In this document: piece after piece, positions 1 to 6,172 of the stretch
How the letters are laid out: each line of letters begins with the position of its first letter
Position numbering within the stretch: position 1 is the first letter of the stretch
Assembly: GCA_003086555.1 (NCBI GenBank)
Contig: QEFN01000037.1
Coordinates: 1-8,638, forward strand
Reading direction: 5' to 3'
DNA from: Sulfolobus sp. SCGC AB-777_G06
Lineage (GTDB): Archaea; Thermoproteota; Thermoprotei_A; Sulfolobales; Sulfolobaceae
Length of the DNA stretch: 8,638 nucleotides
Translations under genes and position numbers: made by a program
The notes under the pieces: generated by a model
The model's database searches: none
What the model was told of the DNA's origin: nothing
Seen by the model: only the letters and a program-made list of their open reading frames with translations

Positions 1-565
1 AGGAGAGGCAACAAGATGTCCCAGAAATTATTCCAACTGTAGGTAAGACTACGAGTGTTATACTTTTCTTCTTAGCCTTTACAGCTTTCCATAACTCCAA
101 TACTCTTTCAACGTTGGCTCCTAGTAGTAAGGAGAGAATTAAACCTAAAAAGATCGTATAAGGAATAGCATCCGATACGAAACCGTAAAGGTAAAAAGTG
201 AAGCCTATAGCCTCAGTCTCGTACTCGACAAAGTAGGGAAGAGGAGGAGGAACAGCTGCTCCGAAATAAACAGTTACATAGGGCAAATATTCTACACCTC
301 CAAATAATGCTTCGTAAAAGGCTCCGTAAAGAAGTACATGAAATGTCATATAAATGGATGCTGAAATCCAATAGGCCCTGCCTTTTTTAATCTCTCCCCA
401 CACCATATTGAAGAACCTCTTAGGTATCATAAGCCAAACTGCTGACCAGAACGTTATAGCTGATAGCATACCACCTATTCTCACGTAGTGAAAAGCTAAG
501 AGATAAAACACGAAGGAAGATACTAGAAGGATTATGATAATACTTAGCCTTGTTGCAAGATTCAT
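1..565 (-). CDS. Multi-pass membrane protein, unknown function, partial (C-terminus outside window)
   Basis: An open frame runs from ATG at 565 to the left edge without a stop, giving 188 residues. I do not recognise the family. The first residues are followed by a strongly hydrophobic segment (about residues 8-29, including LSIIIILLVSSF). Further hydrophobic stretches lie at roughly 33-50, 65-90 and 120-150, and a fifth begins near residue 172. A basic KAKKK patch precedes the last one. This suggests at least four or five membrane passes. The sequence ends in SGTSCC, a cysteine pair next to or inside the last helix that could bind metal or form a disulfide; that is a guess. The start is supported by a TATA box centred about 26 bases upstream, which fits a leaderless transcript. 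It points away from the CRISPR genes and is probably unrelated host sequence. Confidence 0.75.
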   Translation of the reverse strand, partial: MNLATRLSIIIILLVSSFVFYLLAFHYVRIGGMLSAITFWSAVWLMIPKRFFNMVWGEIKKGRAYWISASIYMTFHVLLYGAFYEALFGGVEYLPYVTVYFGAAVPPPLPYFVEYETEAIGFTFYLYGFVSDAIPYTIFLGLILSLLLGANVERVLELWKAVKAKKKSITLVVLPTVGIISGTSCCLS

Positions 566-586
566 AAAAAATATATATCTTCGTAC

Positions 587-595
587 AATTTAAAC
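587..595 (-). promoter_or_regulatory. TATA box for leaderless transcription of the membrane protein gene
   Basis: On the minus strand a TTTAAA core (589-594) is centred about 26 bases upstream of the ATG at 565. This is the normal TATA-to-start spacing in archaea, so the transcript would begin at or next to the start codon. No Shine-Dalgarno sequence lies in front of the ATG, which agrees with a leaderless message. Confidence 0.6.
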
Positions 596-731
596 TGATT
601 AGTATTAGTTGACGACGAAACCAGTAAAAAACCGATTGAAACGTTAAATTTTAAGGTTAACTTCTTATCATTCGTTAGTTGGCAATAAGATCTCATATAA
701 AGGTGGAAGAAGAATCCCCCCCACCCCCATC

Positions 732-941
732 TCAATAGCTTTGATAAGAGGGAAATATTTCGTTTAGCGGAAGGGCTATTACCCAGCCGTAACTATTCGC
801 TAAGAACATTGTATTTCCGGCGATCACTGGGTTTACTATTCCGAACCTTCCTCCTACTTGGTAAGTTGCCAATATTTGCCCACTATGCGGGTTTAATACA
901 TAAATGTGTTTACCCGTGGCGTAACTTATCCTTACTCTTAA
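732..941 (-). pseudogene. C-terminal remnant of a PQQ-like beta-propeller protein
   Basis: A stop-bounded frame of 69 codons ends at TGA 732-734. From about residue 6 it reads like the last blades of a PQQ-type beta-propeller: GKHIYVLNPHSGQIL, then a stretch with PVIAGNTMFLANSYGWVIAL. The pattern 'G-x-x-h-h-V-L-N-x-x-S-G-Q-h-L' and 'P-V-h-A-G-x-T-h-h-h-A-x-x-x-G-x-h-h-A-L' is characteristic of these repeats. There is no start codon and no room for the several other blades, so it is a truncated leftover. Its open frame overlaps the end of the TnpB-like remnant (stop at 910-912) in a different frame. This suggests the mobile element landed in, or recombined into, the propeller gene. The alternative is that both pieces belong to one frameshifted gene, but the TnpB-like part has no reason to end in a propeller. 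Confidence 0.5.
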
Positions 942-1472
942 TTACTTCTAATTCCGCCACGGGCACCCCTCTTAAGGGATCATACACAGTCACCCTTAAG
1001 TCATTGGGGCTAGTCGAGGAAAACACCACTACCCTCCCATCCACCTTTCTTGCCAAGTTAAGAGGAGCAATAGAATCCCTCTCTAAAAGAACTTCACCAC
1101 CCTCCAAGTACCTAGCGTTCACCTTCAGTGCTTTTACACCCCCACCCTCGTGAGCTGTGCCCGTCATCAGGTAGGGGTTAAAAACTCTGATAACTCTCTC
1201 TCAACTACTTGCTTACCCTTCCTCAACTTCTCGCCGTTAAACGGGTTGATAGAGGAAGCGTAGGACTCAGAAATCTCCACGACGTCTATCGGCTGAGCTT
1301 TTAACATCTCCACAAATTTAACAACACTCCACTGGTGAATCCTATGCCTAAGCTTATCATTTTTATCACCCTCCATCTTCTCCTTGACTTTAGAGGAAAA
1401 CTTACCTACTACGACTTTAGCACCTAAGCTCCTAGCAAGCTCTGTTATCCTTTTTACAGTCTTCCTTAACAC
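910..1472 (-). pseudogene. Degenerate TnpB-like (IS605 OrfB-type) protein, frameshifted and N-terminally truncated
   Basis: Two overlapping minus-strand frames form one broken protein. The first frame (GTG at 1472, stop 1167-1169; open back to 1520) contains ELARSLGAKVVVGKF, IHQWSVVKFVEMLKAQPIDV, EISESYASSINPFNGEKL. It matches the second half of TnpB, where E-x-Y-T-S-x-x-C-P-x-C-G is expected. The second frame (stop 910-912) continues with NPYLMTGTAHEGGG and ERDSIAPLNLARK; the D and N of that last motif correspond to the RuvC-III segment D-x-x-G-x-x-N. The frame change lies in a GA repeat near 1198-1206: removing one GA restores a continuous reading. The zinc-finger cysteines are replaced (SINPFNGE), and the N-terminal half and first catalytic Asp are missing, so it cannot be an active nuclease. 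No partner tnpA or clear element ends are visible. Family assignment comes from motif memory, not a search. Confidence 0.65.
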
Positions 1473-1515
1473 GTCAGTAAATCTTAATAAGTTACTACCA
1501 TCCTTTAAATTTTTA

Positions 1516-1520
1516 AAAAG
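1516..1520 (-). terminator. Possible T-tract terminator after the CARF-PIN gene
   Basis: On the minus strand a run of five T follows about 23 bases after the TAA stop (1543-1545), within an AT-rich stretch. Archaeal RNA polymerase can terminate at short T runs without a hairpin. The tract is short, so this is a weak call. Confidence 0.3.
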
Positions 1521-1542
1521 TCAGAAAGTGCAGTCCTTGAAT

Positions 1543-2877
1543 TTACCTTACAATGTTCACATTGAACATCTTTCCGTATAACAAATCACATCTCAAATTT
1601 CTATCACGGATGCTTTCCGAAAGTTCTATTTCTACCTCAACATATTTCCCCTCTCTTTTGCCTCCTATAAGTGCCTTCACCTCACCCCTGGAGGAGTAAA
1701 TGATCATACCTATCATCTTAAATAATGAGTAAGTCCCTAAACTCCTCTCGTATTTCGACTCTACATAATCATAAGAGAGCGGTGGGTTTAAGGGTTTTGC
1801 TTGTCTCCAATTATTGACTTTTTCAATCACGTCATTATCCCTCGAGACCAAATACATTTTAGTGTGTAAATGTTTTAGGTACTCCTCTACAATTAAATTA
1901 TCGCAATATGTCTCCTTTGATTCAATCGGCAAAGACCTACCGAAATTAATTAATGACAAGTATTGGTGGTAAGCCAAACAAGCGAGCATCCTGACATTTA
2001 GGTTAGGGGGTTGTTGAGTACGGTTTAAGTCCGGGTTTACTTTACGGCTCAACTCGTTTCTGAGGCAGTCCGAAACGTAAATTATTGGTTCTTCGTCGTT
2101 CAGTAGCCTATAGGCGTCGACATCATAAAAGAAGTTGGTGTCAGGCAATAACGCTTTGCCCCTCAACTTGTCCTCAGTACCTTTGAACTTCACGGACTTC
2201 AACCCTACCATTGTTTCCAACTGATCAATAGAGGATCCCTTATTCAAATCCTTCAGTATTCTACTCATCTTTTTAGCTTCCTGAAAGTTGTCCTCATCGT
2301 CTAAATGTATAGTGAAATAATTCATGCTCACCCCCTCTCTGATGAACTGAAGGCTTAAGTCAGCATCATCGAAGTAGTTAACGACTGTGGATAAAGCTGA
2401 GAGGAAGTCGTGTCTTGAAGAAAACTTGTTAATTGAAGGGAGGGTCTCGGGTAATTTTTTTACGTAGGGGCGACTGAACTTAAATTCCATGTTATAACTC
2501 TCGAACTTCTGCAGCCATCTGGGGACTTCCGGATAGGCACTTTTAAAGTAGCCCGGCCCCTCTAAATAAGAAACTCCTTTCTTGTCACGGACTGCGATGA
2601 TAGAGAAAGCTGAGGCCATCTGCTTAGTGCCCCCCGTGATGTCTATAGCGTCACAGTCGAGCTTAAGCTTCAAGTTCTCCGAATACGATGAAGGAGAAAC
2701 GGTAATTATCTCGCTCTTAAGCCCCTCCACATTTTCTACGTACTGCTTAGTCTTATCTGTGACAAGGAAAACGACTTTCTCTAAATCAAAGTACTCCATA
2801 TAACGCCTGATTACTGAAAGGGCTGTGTCTTTAGTAGTGCCCACCGTGATACACAAACTCTTCACTTCCGTCCCCAA
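1543..2877 (-). CDS. CARF-PIN fusion protein, predicted cOA-activated ribonuclease
   Basis: A protein of 444 residues. The N-terminal part (about 5-110) is a CARF domain: a first strand with ITVGTTKD (residues 10-17), then DITGGTKQMA (79-88), the D-x-T-G-G-T-K signature that binds cyclic oligoadenylate. A middle linker (about 140-235) is followed by a PIN nuclease domain (about 242-360). Its acidic residues are all in place: D246 in LLPDTN, E275 in CLRNEL, D326 in YCDNL and D347 in SRDND. The expected role, known for this fold combination and inferred here, is RNA cleavage switched on by a second messenger made by type III Cas10 during infection. No Cas10 is in the window, so the signal would come from elsewhere. 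The start is TTG at 2877, with AGGTG five bases upstream; a GTG four codons downstream is an alternative. It has its own promoter, 465 bases downstream of cas6, so it is not part of that operon. Confidence 0.85.
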   Translation of the reverse strand: MGTEVKSLCITVGTTKDTALSVIRRYMEYFDLEKVVFLVTDKTKQYVENVEGLKSEIITVSPSSYSENLKLKLDCDAIDITGGTKQMASAFSIIAVRDKKGVSYLEGPGYFKSAYPEVPRWLQKFESYNMEFKFSRPYVKKLPETLPSINKFSSRHDFLSALSTVVNYFDDADLSLQFIREGVSMNYFTIHLDDEDNFQEAKKMSRILKDLNKGSSIDQLETMVGLKSVKFKGTEDKLRGKALLPDTNFFYDVDAYRLLNDEEPIIYVSDCLRNELSRKVNPDLNRTQQPPNLNVRMLACLAYHQYLSLINFGRSLPIESKETYCDNLIVEEYLKHLHTKMYLVSRDNDVIEKVNNWRQAKPLNPPLSYDYVESKYERSLGTYSLFKMIGMIIYSSRGEVKALIGGKREGKYVEVEIELSESIRDRNLRCDLLYGKMFNVNIVR

Positions 2878-2882
2878 AATCC

Positions 2883-2899
2883 CACCTAGTTAGTAGGTG
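2883..2899 (-). promoter_or_regulatory. Inverted repeat that covers the CARF-PIN Shine-Dalgarno sequence
   Basis: CACCTA and TAGGTG form perfect six-base arms around a five-base centre. On the minus strand the downstream arm contains the AGGTG that serves as ribosome-binding site for the TTG start at 2877. The predicted transcription start (about 2889-2891) falls inside the repeat. If the real start is a little upstream, the RNA would fold and hide its ribosome-binding site. Otherwise the palindrome is a candidate operator over the start site. Confidence 0.4.
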
Positions 2900-2911
2900 T
2901 AAGGCTCTAGG

Positions 2912-2919
2912 ATTAAAAA
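2912..2919 (-). promoter_or_regulatory. TATA box for the CARF-PIN gene
   Basis: The minus strand reads GTTTTTAAT here, centred about 39 bases upstream of the TTG start. The usual 26-27 base spacing puts transcription start near 2889-2891, leaving a leader of roughly 12 bases that is just long enough for the AGGTG ribosome-binding site. This differs from the leaderless cas8b promoter. Confidence 0.45.
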
Positions 2920-3342
2920 CTTTCTCGGATGATGACTTTGACTCCCCCGAGGGATAAGGCTTTTCGCCTCAATTTTTTGTAAACGTGGCGGGAATAATAG
3001 TTAAGGTATTTTACATCTTTGAAAAACCGCTAGCTCGGACAGAATACGAAGGATAACGCAATTGTAAGGACAAGATTTTGTCTTCAAGGTCGAGTAACCG
3101 TATTACCTAATAATAACCGCCCTTACTTATGACCCTCATCGAAAGGAGTTAGACCGATTTTCCGTCTCGTCACAAAAATCAGTTTTTTCACACAACGAAG
3201 AATATCGTCCTTATCAAGACTGAATGAAATATCTTAAACCGGCGTCCTGAACTGCGGTCCCCTCCGTTTCGACATACATTTACCGACGGAAGAGAAAGGA
3301 GGTCTCCGTCGGTTGTCGTCCTGAAAGGTCACTCTCCTACCT
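2920..3342. other. Intergenic region between cas6 and the CARF-PIN gene
   Basis: No coding frame of note exists on either strand: stops are frequent and no known motif appears. It contains a hairpin close behind cas6 (3282-3313), a direct repeat of GTCCTGAA (3244-3251 and 3317-3324) and several small AT-rich inverted repeats, such as GACAA-GATT-TTGTC near 3070. It separates the cas operon from a gene with its own promoter. I see no tRNA, CRISPR repeat or mobile-element end in it. Confidence 0.5.
3282..3313 (-). terminator. Hairpin downstream of cas6, possible operon end or RNA-stabilising structure
   Basis: ACCGACGGA (3282-3290) and TCCGTCGGT (3305-3313) are perfect nine-base arms around a 14-base loop. 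On the minus strand the hairpin lies about 30 bases after the cas6 stop, so it would be in the 3' end of the cas7-cas5-cas6 message. No T tract follows, so it is not a classical terminator. A 3'-end stabiliser or processing site is equally possible. Confidence 0.35.
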
Positions 3343-4086
3343 TCACTCCCCTAGCAAGTTCCTTAAGCTCGTCCCTTCGAACTCCAGCATCCCGAAACCT
3401 TGGCTGTTCTTCACCCCTAAACCAGCCTCATACGCCACCTTCAATGCAGTCAAAGTCCCGGTAAGTTTGAATTTACCCATTACTCCCTCTATCCTCGTAC
3501 GCTTATATTTCGTGACACTCCTCCTCCAGTTCTCTACCCTGACCTCCAAATCGGTCTTAAACACCTTACCGGTAAGAGCTAACACTTTCCTCTTCATGTT
3601 TAACTTGATTAAGTAATCGTACTCTAACTGGTGCGGGAACAGATATCTACTCCCTTCAGCCGTCCTCTTCGTTACTACGACGGGAGACAGTGTGTAAAAA
3701 AGCCCTTTCGAAGCTAGCTCCTTGTCGAAGTTCTTTACTAACATCTTATCTACGACGAACTTAGCCTTATCTATAACGAACTCTGGGTTACTGCTTAAAT
3801 ATTCATAAAGGTACTTGACTACTGTGTCTAACGCCGAGGAAAAAGCGAAATACACGAAGTCCCTATAAAGTAACCTTCCCTCATCTCTTCTATAATCTCC
3901 GTATATTCTAGAAAAGGTGAACATCTTAAACCTCCTAGGGCCCTCCTCGACGCCCATGTCGTGTAGGGACTTCCTAACTTTAGGAGGTAGGGCCTTGTAA
4001 AAGAAGGACTGTAAATAGTAGTTATAGTGAGCGTGTACGTAACCGCCCAAATACCTAGCCTTGATGTAGATCCTCACCGGCTTCAT
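3343..4086 (-). CDS. cas6: Cas6, CRISPR repeat-cleaving endoribonuclease
   Basis: A protein of 247 residues, normal for Cas6. It cuts the long CRISPR transcript within each repeat and usually stays on the 3' end of the crRNA. The N-terminal half has the Cas6 pattern YNYYLQSFFYKAL (21-33), then LHDMG and RRFKMFTFS (51-59). Comparison with Pyrococcus furiosus Cas6 suggests a catalytic set of Y30, H42 and K54. The C-terminus carries the glycine-rich RNA-binding loop GLGVKNSQGFGML (222-234). The expected product fits the array here: cleavage after the short stem of the minus-strand repeat leaves an eight-base CTTGAAAC handle. It is the last gene of cas7-cas5-cas6, six bases after the cas5 stop. 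GGAG abuts the ATG directly, which is tight; a GTG three codons downstream would have better spacing and would remove only three residues. Confidence 0.93.
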   Translation of the reverse strand: MKPVRIYIKARYLGGYVHAHYNYYLQSFFYKALPPKVRKSLHDMGVEEGPRRFKMFTFSRIYGDYRRDEGRLLYRDFVYFAFSSALDTVVKYLYEYLSSNPEFVIDKAKFVVDKMLVKNFDKELASKGLFYTLSPVVVTKRTAEGSRYLFPHQLEYDYLIKLNMKRKVLALTGKVFKTDLEVRVENWRRSVTKYKRTRIEGVMGKFKLTGTLTALKVAYEAGLGVKNSQGFGMLEFEGTSLRNLLGE

Positions 4087-4092
4087 CTCCGG

Positions 4093-4785
4093 CTAAAGGA
4101 AGACTAAGTGTTTATTACCGCACCTGACCCCCTCCGCTTCACCGCTTTTGACCTTCACTGCTGAGCCGTCGGAGGGAAAGAAGTAGTTGTGGAGCTTCCC
4201 CGACATCCTACCCTCCTCAAACCTCCGGGGCATACCGTATTCCAGCGTGATTACCGTCCCCGCCTCCACGCTAAAAGAAGCGGGTAATGCACCGTACACA
4301 CTCTTCCCTGAAAAGTCCTTCACTTCCTCGCACTCCTCCACTGAGACTTTCTCTATCCACCCCAGCATCTCGGCCGTGCCCAAGGCTAAGGGGTACTTAG
4401 GACTCTTAAATGCCTCCTCTATCTCCTTGTTGTAAGTCATGTACAGCCCGTAACCTAAAAAGTCGCCCTTAGATGCTACAATGAACTCCTTCGTTATCGG
4501 AACTCTGTTACCGACACCCCTAAATTTCTTTACGTTAACGGAGTCCGTATCGAGGTAGTTCTCCCCGAACACAAGTTTCTTCAAAGGTGTCAAAGCTTCG
4601 ATAGCGTAGTCCAAAGCGTCGAGTTCCTTATAGTAGGAATCCCTCTCCTTCCCGCTCACAGCTGCCACTATTCCCATGACGGTAGTCCTAGGCGGGAAAT
4701 AGTAAGAAAGGGAGGTCGAGTTGGTGAACACTTTCCTGAAATGAGCCATCCTACCGTAGATTTCGACGTAAAGAAGTTTTTTCAA
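4093..4785 (-). CDS. cas5: Cas5, type I-B (Cas5b/Cas5h) Cascade subunit
   Basis: A protein of 230 residues. In type I-B Cascade, Cas5 grips the 5' handle of the crRNA and contacts Cas8 and the first Cas7. The N-terminus shows the Cas5 signature: beta strand LLYVEIYG, then AHFRKVFTNSTSLSYYFPP (14-32) and RTTVMGIVAAVSG, the 'R-T-T-V-x-G' segment shared by Cas5h proteins. LALGTAEMLGWIE near residue 135 corresponds to the second conserved block. Catalytic activity is not expected, because a separate cas6 is present. The start is TTG at 4785, behind GAGG at a four-base spacing; the next ATG (residue 13) would delete the first strand of the fold, so TTG is preferred. It lies six bases from the cas7 stop and six from cas6, clearly one transcript. 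Confidence 0.93.
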   Translation of the reverse strand: MKKLLYVEIYGRMAHFRKVFTNSTSLSYYFPPRTTVMGIVAAVSGKERDSYYKELDALDYAIEALTPLKKLVFGENYLDTDSVNVKKFRGVGNRVPITKEFIVASKGDFLGYGLYMTYNKEIEEAFKSPKYPLALGTAEMLGWIEKVSVEECEEVKDFSGKSVYGALPASFSVEAGTVITLEYGMPRRFEEGRMSGKLHNYFFPSDGSAVKVKSGEAEGVRCGNKHLVFL

Positions 4786-4791
4786 AGCTCC

Positions 4792-5724
4792 TCACGGGAA
4801 CTTTACGTCCTTGTGCGGTAACTGTATTGAATTTAGCCCTATCAAGGGCTTGCAGATCTCGCTAAACTCCTCCGCACACCTCAGGTATACCGTACCCTTG
4901 TCCTTAAGCTTGTTAGCCAGTACTGAAAGGTCTATACTCAAGTCGTCTAAGTCCCTTACGTTCTCCTTCTTTTGCGTCACCTTAACGAACCTCCTCAGGT
5001 CACCTAAGAGCGTGTCAGGGTCTTTGTGCTCTAACCTCAAGTACAATAGGGGATAATGCCCTATCTTACTCCTCGTCACGCTCTCCTCCATGATTGCCTC
5101 CCACAAATAGTTGTCAAACACCTTCAGGTCCTTTTCCGTCACCATAGTCTCTTTCCCCCTCCTCCAACTGAACGCACCGTAGAAGGCAATAAGCGAGTAG
5201 TAAACCCTGTAGTCCTTCCCTATGTTACCCGCACCAGTATCCCTGCCAGAGAACAAAGACGTTATAGACCTAGTGTCCATCAGGTCTACTTTATGTAGAG
5301 AATAACCCCATGTCAGTTGCAAAGGTCCGGTATAAGAGATGGACTCGCCCTTTCCTTCGTCCTCTGACCCCTTTCCTTTAGACTTACCCTTCTTCGGTAT
5401 GGTAGCACCGAATAACCTTACGTCTATGCAAGAGCTAAGTACTTTAGAGGGGTCATTACCAAACATTTCCAGCCTTTCCGTAGCGTCTACGTGCTTTCCG
5501 CCAACTTTGGTTATCCACACGTAGTCGATACCGTGCTTCATGATCACGTAGTCCCTGAAGAACCTTTTTAGCCTCACGTCCGAAACGTAATTGGTCTTAG
5601 TCTTGTGGTCCATTCTGGGCCTGTTCTCATCGTCAGGGTCTCCGTTAGGGTTAGCGTTCTTCACTTCGTATATTATTAAGTACTCTGAATTAGTCTTCGG
5701 GGATACGGAACTACTTCCAGACAT
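4792..5724 (-). CDS. cas7: Cas7, type I-B (Csh2-like) Cascade backbone
   Basis: A protein of 310 residues, the usual size of Csh2/Cas7b. Several copies polymerise along the crRNA spacer to form the Cascade backbone. The signature NANPNGDPDDENRPRMD (23-39) and YVSDVRLKRFFRDY (46-59) is diagnostic of Cas7b. GPLQLTWGYSLHKVD (133-147), DTGAGNIGKDYRVYYSLIAFYG (162-183, split by the conserved G-x-D-x-R) and RSKIGHYPLLYLR (218-230) follow in family order. A lysine- and glycine-rich stretch (111-127) looks like a flexible, perhaps RNA-facing insertion. It is the first gene of the operon. A short out-of-frame ATG at 5734 precedes the real ATG and stops after seven codons. The promoter lies about 34 bases upstream, so the leader is only a few bases long and has no ribosome-binding site. 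Confidence 0.95.
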   Translation of the reverse strand: MSGSSSVSPKTNSEYLIIYEVKNANPNGDPDDENRPRMDHKTKTNYVSDVRLKRFFRDYVIMKHGIDYVWITKVGGKHVDATERLEMFGNDPSKVLSSCIDVRLFGATIPKKGKSKGKGSEDEGKGESISYTGPLQLTWGYSLHKVDLMDTRSITSLFSGRDTGAGNIGKDYRVYYSLIAFYGAFSWRRGKETMVTEKDLKVFDNYLWEAIMEESVTRSKIGHYPLLYLRLEHKDPDTLLGDLRRFVKVTQKKENVRDLDDLSIDLSVLANKLKDKGTVYLRCAEEFSEICKPLIGLNSIQLPHKDVKFP

Positions 5725-5753
5725 ATAGATTCATAGCTCAATTTGTTATCCAC

Positions 5754-5762
5754 TTTAATAAA
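5754..5762 (-). promoter_or_regulatory. TATA box for the cas7-cas5-cas6 operon
   Basis: The minus strand reads TTTATTAAA, centred about 34 bases upstream of the cas7 ATG. Transcription should start near 5731, giving a leader of roughly seven bases. The 17-base C tract starts 18 bases upstream of this box, close to where an activator or TFB-proximal contacts would sit. Confidence 0.5.
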
Positions 5763-5779
5763 TATTACTACATTGTTCA

Positions 5780-5796
5780 CCCCCCCCCCCCCCCCC
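5780..5796. repeat. Homopolymer tract of 17 C
   Basis: An uninterrupted run of 17 C on the plus strand (G on the minus strand). It sits in the divergent cas intergenic region, just upstream of the cas7 promoter. Such tracts change length by polymerase slippage, both in cells and in sequencing, so the exact count is uncertain. A long G run could also form a quadruplex. Confidence 0.9.
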
Positions 5797-5851
5797 GTGC
5801 AATTCGTCAAAAGCCTTTAACGGGCGTCCTCAACGGTAAACACAGCTGACA

Positions 5852-5894
5852 CTTCCGACGCTCAAACAGCGTACCGCTCGCTCAAAGTCGGAAG
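5852..5894. repeat. Inverted repeat with internal hairpin and duplicated GCTCAAA
   Basis: CTTCCGAC (5852-5859) and GTCGGAAG (5887-5894) are perfect eight-base arms. Between them lie two copies of GCTCAAA (5860-5866 and 5880-5886), each touching an arm, and a central AGCG-TAC-CGCT hairpin. The layering suggests a structured RNA or a protein-binding DNA site in the shared cas control region. Function unknown. Confidence 0.5.
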
Positions 5895-6121
5895 GACTGT
5901 AAATAAGCCCCCTTTCCAGCGACCGTCACCCCGACACCCTCACAAGCCTGATCTAATCCTGCCCGTAACGGTTTACAATCCTGTCTCCCTCACCCCCGTT
6001 TGCTGAGACACCATCTCACAAACAAAAGATCGTGCATTAAATCCACCTTACGTTATCGTCTACCACAACTCACCGATTATAGGCTTTGTAAACGAGCCTT
6101 GTGAAAGAGTGTAAGAGGGCA

Positions 6122-6131
6122 CGACATGTCG
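6122..6131. promoter_or_regulatory. Palindrome upstream of the cas8b TATA box, candidate operator
   Basis: CGACATGTCG is a perfect ten-base palindrome ending 11 bases before the cas8b TATA box. This is a typical place for a dimeric regulator such as the wHTH Csa3/Csa-type factors, though no regulator gene is in the window. A ten-base palindrome can occur by chance, so this is a candidate only. Confidence 0.35.
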
Positions 6132-6141
6132 CATTAAAAAT

Positions 6142-6150
6142 CTTTATTTA
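6142..6150 (+). promoter_or_regulatory. TATA box for leaderless cas8b transcription
   Basis: TTTATTTA, preceded by an A-rich BRE-like stretch (ATTAAAAATC), is centred 26-27 bases upstream of the cas8b ATG at 6173. This predicts transcription starting at the ATG. No Shine-Dalgarno sequence precedes the start. Confidence 0.65.
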
Positions 6151-6172
6151 TGTCCCCCGCTAAATCAAGATT

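Larger units (their letters stand above)
5797..6172. other. Divergent cas7/cas8b intergenic region
   Basis: No coding frame with recognisable motifs. The plus strand is C-rich and G-poor over most of its length, like the plus strand over the leftward cas genes. That fits either an untranslated RNA transcribed leftwards or decayed coding sequence, but I could not reconstruct a protein. It holds a hairpin (5852-5894), a smaller AGGCT/AGCCT inverted repeat (6081-6099), the palindrome CGACATGTCG (6122-6131) and the cas8b promoter. At 448 bases in all (from 5725) it is long for an archaeal promoter region. Confidence 0.45.

Noticed and set aside
632..642. GATTGAAACG, resembling the end of a CRISPR repeat
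   Set aside because: Only nine bases match, with no neighbouring copies and no relation to the repeat used in this array.
716..729. C-rich run (seven C, A, five C) near 720
   Set aside because: It is interrupted and lies after a pseudogene, far from any start, so I see no regulatory role.
809..1153. Open frame of 114 codons on the plus strand
   Set aside because: It lies antisense to the TnpB-like and propeller remnants, whose minus-strand frames carry recognisable motifs; this frame has none.
2961..2986. AGGC-TTTTC-GCCT hairpin followed by six T, a terminator-like element on the plus strand
   Set aside because: No plus-strand gene lies upstream that it could terminate, and the stem is only four bases.
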